A stretch of 26,251 nt of DNA from a virus. The translations under genes were made by a program, and so were the position numbers. The stretch covers positions 1 through 26,251 of the IMG/VR virus record IMGVR_UViG_3300035698_013720; one strand, given 5' to 3'. Position 1 is the first letter of the stretch. Each line of letters starts with the position of its first letter. This document shows positions 5,512-9,628 of this stretch, in pieces. The notes under the pieces are model-generated. The model did no database searches. It saw nothing but the letters and a program-made list of their open reading frames with translations, and was not told where the DNA came from.

Positions 5512-5540
5512 AGCCCCGGAGGTCAACTTCGGGGTTTATT
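5512..5540 (+). terminator. Intrinsic terminator after SSB and structured RNA
   Basis: CCCCGGAG (5514-5521) pairs with CTTCGGGG (5527-5534) around a 5-base loop, an 8-bp stem with one G-U, followed by TTTATTTAT. An A-rich stretch (TTAAATAG) precedes it. It would end the lysozyme/82-aa/SSB transcript. Confidence 0.85.
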
Positions 5541-5613
5541 TATGTCTTAAAATGTAAAGCTGGAGTTTACCTTTTCACACTTATTTGCACTATTTCGGAA
5601 ATTGCTATGGCTA

Positions 5614-5627
5614 CCACGTGAACGTGG
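5614..5627. promoter_or_regulatory. Inverted repeat, possible operator or hairpin
   Basis: CCACGT-ga-ACGTGG is a perfect 6-bp inverted repeat with a 2-base centre, 36 bp upstream of the -35 box at 5664. No U-run follows, so it is not a terminator. A repressor or activator site is possible. Confidence 0.45.
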
Positions 5628-5663
5628 AAACAACCCCTCTATACTGTGGTCCCAAGAAAACAT

Positions 5664-5693
5664 TTGACAAACGGAAAGAAATAATGCTATAAT
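5664..5693 (+). promoter_or_regulatory. Consensus sigma70 promoter of the PnuC-like unit
   Basis: TTGACA (5664-5669), 18 bases, TATAAT (5688-5693): both hexamers are perfect, the best match in the window. Transcription should start near 5700. Confidence 0.88.
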
Positions 5694-5699
5694 AAGAGT

Positions 5700-5785
5700 A
5701 CGGACCGTTAGGGTCTATGGCTTGCCCCAGGCAGGCGTCAGACCAGAGTAAGAGCCCTCAAGGATAAAAACTTGGGGGCTTCTTT
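5700..5785 (+). ncRNA. Short structured leader RNA ending in an intrinsic terminator
   Basis: The predicted transcript is about 85 bases long. GGTCT (5712-5716) pairs with AGACC (5740-5744). After a 3x3 internal loop, GCTTGCC (5720-5726) pairs with GGCAGGC (5730-5736). GACC (5703-5706) could instead pair with GGTC (5712-5715). A terminator follows: AGCCCTCAAG (5753-5762) with CTTGGGGGCT (5771-5780), 10 bp with one G-U, then TCTTT. GGGTCT (5711-5716) could also pair with AGAgCCC (5751-5757), which would break the terminator. That is the logic of an attenuator or riboswitch for the downstream gene. Pairings were read by eye; no ligand class is identified. Confidence 0.6.
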
Positions 5786-5809
5786 ATGCGCACAGGGAAG
5801 AGGTATACC

Positions 5810-6061
5810 ATGCTTGAGATAATCATCTTCGCATTTGGATTGCTGGGGAGCATTCTCATTATTTATAAGAATAGGTGGGGATTTATATCCTATTGCATTC
5901 ACAGTGTGGCTTGGGGGATTTCATCGTATGCTGATGCCGAGTATGGAGCCTTGGCGACATGTGTCCTATTCTTTGCCTTTGACGTATATGGCTTCTATCG
6001 GTGGAGTTCTACATACAAGCCCTTGGCTTCTATCGGTGGCGTTTTACATAAAAGCTCTTGA
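5810..6061 (+). CDS. Half-length PnuC-like membrane protein, three TM helices
   Basis: An 83-aa inner-membrane protein with three hydrophobic helices (about residues 2-18, 22-40 and 47-65). The stretch NRWGFISYCIHSVAWG, then SYADAEYGALATC, then FDVYGFYRW has the Trp/Gly and YADA...YGFYRW pattern of PnuC-type nicotinamide riboside transporters, which are normally over twice as long. A single triple-helix unit would have to pair with another copy, as SemiSWEETs do. The start was placed at 5810 (GGGAAGAGG upstream); an ATG at 5786 lies in the terminator's U-run. The C-terminus after RW is changed by a 35-bp duplication (5990-6059). Function as an NAD-precursor channel is an inference from family resemblance. 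Confidence 0.65.
   Translation: MLEIIIFAFGLLGSILIIYKNRWGFISYCIHSVAWGISSYADAEYGALATCVLFFAFDVYGFYRWSSTYKPLASIGGVLHKSS
5990..6059. repeat. 35-bp tandem duplication at the end of the PnuC-like gene
   Basis: Units 5990-6024 and 6025-6059 match at 31 of 35 bases. Because 35 is not a multiple of three, the second unit is read in another frame and gives a new tail (ASIGGVLHKSS). In the original frame the second unit would read GFYRWRFT and stop. The second unit ends exactly where the -35 box TTGACT of the next promoter begins (6058). Confidence 0.9.
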
Positions 6062-6086
6062 CTTCTTCCGTAAGACGTAGTACACT
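6058..6086 (+). promoter_or_regulatory. Sigma70-like promoter overlapping the PnuC-like stop codon
   Basis: TTGACT (6058-6063), 17 bases, TACACT (6081-6086). The stop codon TGA of the PnuC-like gene is part of the -35 box. GTACACTATAA here recurs at about 6229. Confidence 0.6.
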
Positions 6087-6092
6087 ATAAAT

Positions 6093-6187
6093 AGGCAGAA
6101 AAGTAAGACGCCCAAATCCTCCCTAGGATAATCCGGCGCAGCTGTCTAGGAACCTCGAGGGGCCCTCTCACAAGGAGGGCCTTTCTT
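6093..6187 (+). ncRNA. Short leader RNA with intrinsic terminator
   Basis: The predicted transcript is about 95 bases and codes for nothing I can see. ATCCT (6116-6120) can pair with AGGAT (6125-6129), or CCTAG (6122-6126) with CTAGG (6146-6150); these are mutually exclusive. The terminator is GGCCCTCT (6161-6168) with GGAGGGCC (6174-6181), followed by TTTCTT. The upstream fold is less clear than in the other leaders, but the terminator is strong. No gene starts within 160 bases after it, so this may be a stand-alone small RNA. Confidence 0.6.
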
Positions 6188-6258
6188 GTATCTAAATGGT
6201 CACTATTATGCACAAATTCACTCCTTTTGTACACTATAATCAGCATTAACCTTTTTTA

Positions 6259-6293
6259 TAAGTGTTTTTCACAGGCTGTAAGTGTTATTCACA
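6259..6293. promoter_or_regulatory. Two 15-bp direct repeats with 20-bp period, operator-like
   Basis: TAAGTGTTTTTCACA (6259-6273) and TAAGTGTTATTCACA (6279-6293) differ at one base. Each carries a GTG/CAC dyad, and their 20-bp period is about two helical turns. They end 7 bases before the -35 box at 6300, a typical place for an activator or repressor pair. Confidence 0.6.
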
Positions 6294-6299
6294 ACCAGC

Positions 6300-6328
6300 T
6301 TGACACATGCACTATTTTATGCTACAGT
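6300..6328 (+). promoter_or_regulatory. Sigma70-like promoter downstream of the 15-bp repeats
   Basis: TTGACA (6300-6305), 17 bases, TACAGT (6323-6328). It would start transcription near 6335, 20 bases before the 45-aa gene, and feed the run of small genes up to 7082. Confidence 0.68.
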
Positions 6329-6354
6329 TAAGGTGTAGATAGTGAGTTAAGAAC

Positions 6355-6492
6355 ATGGATAGATTCAATGAAGATTATAGAGAAGACCATTGGGAGGCCG
6401 AGAGTCGAGATGACTTCACAAATGAGATGCTTTCAAAGATCTGGTTGAGAAGTTTATCAATGACGATTCCGCCAGCAACAGATGAGGATTAG
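6355..6492 (+). CDS. Hypothetical small acidic protein, 45 aa
   Basis: The protein begins MDRFNEDYREDHWEAESRDD and is strongly acidic, ending PPATDED. It follows a good promoter, but the ribosome binding site is weak (AAGGTG is 20 bases upstream; GTGAG is nearer). The gene fills a space that is otherwise empty between promoter and next gene. Function unknown. Confidence 0.5.
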   Translation: MDRFNEDYREDHWEAESRDDFTNEMLSKIWLRSLSMTIPPATDED

Positions 6493-6531
6493 AGTAAAGT
6501 AAGTGGATACAAATATAGGGAGGTATGTATC

Positions 6532-6642
6532 ATGGAAAACTTTGAAGCTTGGAATCACGAATGTGAATTTTATACGGATTACCCCCACAACCATGGGGAA
6601 GACGAGGACACATCAGAGGAGGTTCAACATGCGACGGAATAA
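6532..6642 (+). CDS. Hypothetical small acidic protein, 36 aa
   Basis: GGGAGG lies 7-8 bases before the ATG, which is strong support. The product is rich in Glu, Asp, His and aromatics (MENFEAWNHECEFYTDYPHN near the start) and ends with an acidic stretch. Its last 14 bases overlap the start of the next gene in another frame, and that gene's ribosome binding site lies inside it. A longer frame across the same region from 6503 was rejected because it has no ribosome binding site. Confidence 0.6.
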   Translation: MENFEAWNHECEFYTDYPHNHGEDEDTSEEVQHATE

Positions 6643-6799
6643 ATTACAAAGAGCTGTTAAGAGGTTGCTCGATATATTAGATCAGGTCGAGCGGACCAAG
6701 AAGGGTGTCAGGTTCTACCCAGTCAAGATTCAATGCACGGGTGCGGACCTAGCGGAAGAAATCCACGAGCTATTAAGAACAATGAAGAAGGAGGTGTGA
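6629..6799 (+). CDS. Hypothetical small basic protein, 56 aa
   Basis: The start has AGAGGAGG 5-8 bases upstream, within the preceding gene. The N-terminal 30 residues are basic (MRRNKLQRAVKRLLDILDQ) and likely helical; the C-terminal half is amphipathic. It follows an acidic 36-aa protein in an overlapping frame, so the pair could form a complex (inference from opposite charge only). Family not recognised. Confidence 0.7.
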   Translation: MRRNKLQRAVKRLLDILDQVERTKKGVRFYPVKIQCTGADLAEEIHELLRTMKKEV

Positions 6800-6800
6800 A

Positions 6801-7082
6801 ATGTATAAGGGTCATCAAAACTATCCACACAGGACGATGTGCGACATCTTAGGTGAGATGCGAGCTATAATGGCGACGAATGGTTTGTTCACACACACGT
6901 ATGTCAATGCCGTGATGAGTAGCTTAATTGAGGAAGCGCAAGCTGCAGGGAACCGAATGGAGGCCGGACTATATTATAAGAGAGATATAGGGAGGCTACA
7001 CACTCGGCGTGCACGCTTGCTGAAGAAGGTTGCTGCCCTAGAGGCAAAGCTGCCTGAGGAGGACCGTGATACTGGCTTTTAA
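6801..7082 (+). CDS. Conserved phage-type hypothetical protein, 93 aa
   Basis: AAGGAGG is 7 bases before the ATG. The pattern NYPHRTMCDILGEMR followed by LIEEAQAAGNRMEAGLYYKRD is one I associate with small uncharacterised proteins of many T7-like and other phages, with a helical hairpin and a C-terminal Arg/Lys-rich coiled coil (residues 60-85). No catalytic motif is visible. Its stop overlaps by four bases the stop of the opposite-strand nuclease gene. Confidence 0.75.
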   Translation: MYKGHQNYPHRTMCDILGEMRAIMATNGLFTHTYVNAVMSSLIEEAQAAGNRMEAGLYYKRDIGRLHTRRARLLKKVAALEAKLPEEDRDTGF

Positions 7083-7474
7083 TCTGCGGGCTTAGTTAGC
7101 CAATCCAAATTAAATTTAAAAGGGCCTGATGTGGGGATGATAGTTAATGTCTCCCCATATTGCTGTTGCCAATAAGCATACCGCAAGGCATTTCCAGGCA
7201 TCATCCGCCCCTTCACCTCCAGATACACCTTGAACCCCTCGAGTGTTGTCACCACAAAATCACATGTATAGGAGAAACGCTTCCCCCCCTTCATGTCAGG
7301 CAAGGTGAACCTCACCTGCTTTTCAATCTTGCGAATCCGCCCATCCTCAAGCAACTCTTTCAACATTAGATAGTACTTAAGCTCTGCCTTGGAGTCGAAC
7401 TTCTCCCCATTATAAACAACCTTGACGGCCTTCGACCATTTTTTATGTGTGATTTTTGACATTTGAGTTGACAT
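7079..7474 (-). CDS. DUF1064-like PD-(D/E)XK nuclease
   Basis: A 131-aa protein with the small PD-(D/E)XK nuclease layout: Glu in FDSKAELKYY, Asp in YTCDFVV and ExK in YLEVKGRM. It most resembles the DUF1064 phage family, often suggested to be resolvase-like nucleases. It is the only leftward gene within the rightward replication block and converges tail to tail with the 93-aa gene. The start is uncertain: ATG at 7474 has AAGGA with no spacing, while ATG at 7462 has the same site 12 bases away. A rightward promoter (-35 at 7468) overlaps its first codons, so the two directions may interfere. No leftward promoter was found. Confidence 0.78.
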   Translation of the reverse strand: MSTQMSKITHKKWSKAVKVVYNGEKFDSKAELKYYLMLKELLEDGRIRKIEKQVRFTLPDMKGGKRFSYTCDFVVTTLEGFKVYLEVKGRMMPGNALRYAYWQQQYGETLTIIPTSGPFKFNLDWLTKPAD

Positions 7475-7496
7475 TCCTTTTCTTTTATTATATCAT
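7468..7496 (+). promoter_or_regulatory. Sigma70-like promoter of the recombination/replication operon
   Basis: TTGACA (7468-7473), 17 bases, TATCAT (7491-7496, five of six). A second TTGACA lies 12 bases upstream (7456-7461). It overlaps the start of the leftward nuclease gene. It likely drives the long run from 7544 to 13264, whose genes overlap or touch. Confidence 0.72.
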
Positions 7497-7543
7497 ATAA
7501 GTATAGGTAAAAGCAAATAGGCTATAAAATAGGAAGGTGTAAC

Positions 7544-7741
7544 ATGTCGAAATCACATGACTACTTTACATTTTATAGGGAGATCCGTAATAGTCCCTCC
7601 CACCCACTCTACGGCATCACGTACGATGAACTCGTGGAGCTATACGATGGGTATGAGAACTATATCGAAGAGATCGACGGCTACTTATTAGAGTCACATC
7701 AGATTATATTTACCCCAGAGGGAGACAAGGATGAAGATTGA
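7544..7741 (+). CDS. Hypothetical protein, 65 aa, first gene of the replication operon
   Basis: GGAAGG lies 6-8 bases upstream. The product is acidic, with FYREIRNSPSHP, then ITYDELVELYDGY, and an acidic tail (EGDKDED). The F..FYRE.R...HP...TY.EL pattern is shared with the 73-aa protein at 2990-3211, so the two may be paralogues, each the first gene behind its promoter. Its end overlaps the exonuclease start by 11 bases. Function unknown. Confidence 0.75.
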   Translation: MSKSHDYFTFYREIRNSPSHPLYGITYDELVELYDGYENYIEEIDGYLLESHQIIFTPEGDKDED

Positions 7742-8387
7742 ATGTAAAAATAAAATGGATTGGCTGGATGTTCGGAGTACAGTGATTACTGCTACCGAGG
7801 CATCCTCTATGTTCGCCATCAACCCATACGGGAGTGTCCACAAGATGCTGGACCAGAAGCGTAACCCTGACTTCATTGAGAATGCCTATACACGCCTGGG
7901 CCATGTCCTAGAGCCGGCAATCGTCAAAGCAGTCAATATGTTACTTGACAAAAAATTTGTAGATCCACCAGGCATTCAGTTCTATAAGCATGAGGCTGCA
8001 GCCCTCGGGGCCACTCCGGATGCTATTGATGGGCCGTGGTTGCTAGAATGTAAGTCAACCGGGCCTAAGAAGTTTGAGAATGAGTGGGTCGATTCGCCCC
8101 CAATCTATTATATTCTCCAGGTGCATGTTCAGATGATTTGCTCTGGGGTTAAGAAGGCATACATTGCCGGCATGTCGACAGACCAAACTCCTACATCCTT
8201 TCAATCTCCTTTACCTTTGAGAATATTTCAGGTACACTATAATAAGGAGCTTGAGAAGATTGTTTTGGAACGTGCAAATTATGCATATTCTTGTCTCACC
8301 GATGGGACGAAGTACGTACACGACCGGGAGTTGAATACCCACGTTAAGAAATTATTATTGAATAGTACAACAGGAATCGAGGTCTAA
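7731..8387 (+). CDS. YqaJ/lambda-type recombination exonuclease
   Basis: A 218-aa predicted 5'-3' double-strand DNA exonuclease that makes 3' single-strand tails for recombination or degrades host DNA. Visible motifs are the N-terminal WLDVRSTVITATEASSMF, Glu61 in RLGHVLEPAI, Asp97 in GATPDAID, Glu106 and Lys108 in LLECKST, and the Gln-containing YYILQVHVQM, matching the YqaJ/lambda exonuclease PD-(D/E)XK core. It is slightly shorter than lambda exonuclease (226 aa). The start overlaps the previous gene; a second in-frame Met at residue 9 is possible. No annealing protein of the Beta/RecT type is seen; the gp2.5-like SSB could fill that role, as T7 gp2.5 does. Confidence 0.88.
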   Translation: MKIECKNKMDWLDVRSTVITATEASSMFAINPYGSVHKMLDQKRNPDFIENAYTRLGHVLEPAIVKAVNMLLDKKFVDPPGIQFYKHEAAALGATPDAIDGPWLLECKSTGPKKFENEWVDSPPIYYILQVHVQMICSGVKKAYIAGMSTDQTPTSFQSPLPLRIFQVHYNKELEKIVLERANYAYSCLTDGTKYVHDRELNTHVKKLLLNSTTGIEV

Positions 8388-8388
8388 C

Positions 8389-8595
8389 ATGAACTGGTTA
8401 CCGGAGCATGATCTGCTACTCGCCATACTACAGAAGGCACGGGAGGATCTCGATTCACCCAGCCCACAGCTTCGCGGGGAGGCACAGTATTGGTTGTATG
8501 AAGACACTGAGGACTTCCCTCTTATAATAACCCTACTGGGTTTGGATTGGAAAATATTTAGGCTTAAGCTGAAAGGACAGGCACTACATGATTAA
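8389..8595 (+). CDS. Small phage protein, 68 aa, possible DNA-binding
   Basis: The pattern EAQYWLYEDTEDFPLIITLLGLDW....R.KL resembles small phage and bacterial proteins with EA..W......ypF.....LGLD...(R)..L, usually uncharacterised and sometimes considered helix-turn-helix-like. It begins one base after the exonuclease stop and its own end overlaps the next gene by eight bases. No enzyme motif is visible. Confidence 0.72.
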   Translation: MNWLPEHDLLLAILQKAREDLDSPSPQLRGEAQYWLYEDTEDFPLIITLLGLDWKIFRLKLKGQALHD

Positions 8596-9253
8596 GCGTT
8601 CAACATGTCTAGCTGTATTAAGAGACGAGGATGGGTACCTGCATTTTGCCGGGGATCGATTGATCTCGCGGAATTTTGGAAAGGCTCAATCCCGGCCCTA
8701 TCCTAAGGTGGGGTACCGCAATGGAGTACTCCTCTCAGGAACCGGAGATGCGTACCTATGTGATGTGTTCGTTCATCACTGGCCCGTCCCAGTCAAGCGC
8801 CCCGGACAGGACTCCTTTGCATATATACACGGCGTGTTCATGCCGCACCTAATGGACTTTCTGAATTCAGATGGCGACACAATGCCGGATCGACGAGCAC
8901 TCTTTGGCTCTGATTATGGCGGCGGGGCAGCCTTCCTGGTTGGGGTCGGCTCAGATCTATATGAGCTTGACCTAACGGCGGATGCGATAATGATTAATGG
9001 GATCGATGCTCCAGCTGCACATGGGTGCAGAGGACCGCTGGCGATGGGTAGCTTGATGACTACCGAGGGCTCAACGATGTCAGTTGAAGATCGGCTAACT
9101 GTCGCACTCACAGTGGCGGCTGGAGTTAGTCCGGGATGTCATTCGACAATCGACATCATCAGCAATGCGCCACCCATCATTAAGGCGCCGGCTGTAATTA
9201 AGAAGAAGAAGTCAACCACAAAGAAAAGGAGGACAAAGAAAAATGGGGAATAA
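8588..9253 (+). CDS. Ntn-hydrolase, proteasome/HslV-like
   Basis: A 221-aa protein with the layout of HslV/proteasome beta subunits. STCLAVLRDEDGYLHFAGDR (5-24) aligns with the HslV N-terminal strands: Thr6 falls on the catalytic Thr1, Asp23 on Asp17, and Lys40 in YPKVGYRNGVLLSGTGDA on Lys33. Later GSDYGGGAAFLVGVGSDLYELD and PLAMGS match the second half. Five residues (MIKRS) would have to be removed to free Thr6, or Cys7 could be the nucleophile. The C-terminus is a Lys/Arg-rich tail (about 200-219), not found in HslV. No ATPase partner is nearby. It sits between exonuclease and polymerase genes in a tightly overlapping operon. The substrate is unknown; the fold call is fairly firm. Confidence 0.78.
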   Translation: MIKRSTCLAVLRDEDGYLHFAGDRLISRNFGKAQSRPYPKVGYRNGVLLSGTGDAYLCDVFVHHWPVPVKRPGQDSFAYIHGVFMPHLMDFLNSDGDTMPDRRALFGSDYGGGAAFLVGVGSDLYELDLTADAIMINGIDAPAAHGCRGPLAMGSLMTTEGSTMSVEDRLTVALTVAAGVSPGCHSTIDIISNAPPIIKAPAVIKKKKSTTKKRRTKKNGE

Positions 9254-9413
9254 AGAGAGACAAACGGTGATTGTATTACAGAATTCGATGGCCCACGCGG
9301 TCAAAATCCTGGAGCACAATTCGCCCAACACAAAGATTAAGCTGGCGGACGTGCTGGTTGTGGCAGAAACAATTGCCATCCGATTACTAGAACTATCAAG
9401 GGAGATTGAGTAA
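9243..9413 (+). CDS. Hypothetical protein, 56 aa
   Basis: A short helical protein (VIVLQNSMAHAVKILEHNS..., ending LLELSREIE) whose ATG lies inside the end of the Ntn-hydrolase gene. AAAGGAGG (about 9227-9234) precedes the ATG by 8 bases. Its stop TAA overlaps the next gene's ATG (TAATG). The tight overlap on both sides is the main evidence. Function unknown. Confidence 0.65.
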   Translation: MGNKERQTVIVLQNSMAHAVKILEHNSPNTKIKLADVLVVAETIAIRLLELSREIE

Positions 9414-9628
9414 TGCATAGAATCCGATATAAGTTTCAGAGTGTGTCTGCCGTATTGTCACACGCCCCTGACGCCAAGAAGACAATGGATGAGATGGCGG
9501 GATCAGTCTATACATCTGAGTTCTCCGCTGAGGACCTGGATGATATTCTTGTCGAGTTCACCCACTTCTTGAGAGGGTCTGGGTTTTATTTTATAGGCAA
9601 TGTTGTGATAGAGGACACTAATGAATAA
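9413..9628 (+). CDS. Small phage protein of unknown function, 71 aa
   Basis: The C-terminal half (DDILVEFTHFLRGSGFYFIG then VVIED) resembles small uncharacterised phage proteins with an F..FL...G..F.G..(V/I) ending, often found next to DNA polymerase. The start is coupled to the previous stop (TAATG) and its end overlaps the polymerase start by eight bases. No catalytic motif is visible. Confidence 0.72.
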   Translation: MHRIRYKFQSVSAVLSHAPDAKKTMDEMAGSVYTSEFSAEDLDDILVEFTHFLRGSGFYFIGNVVIEDTNE

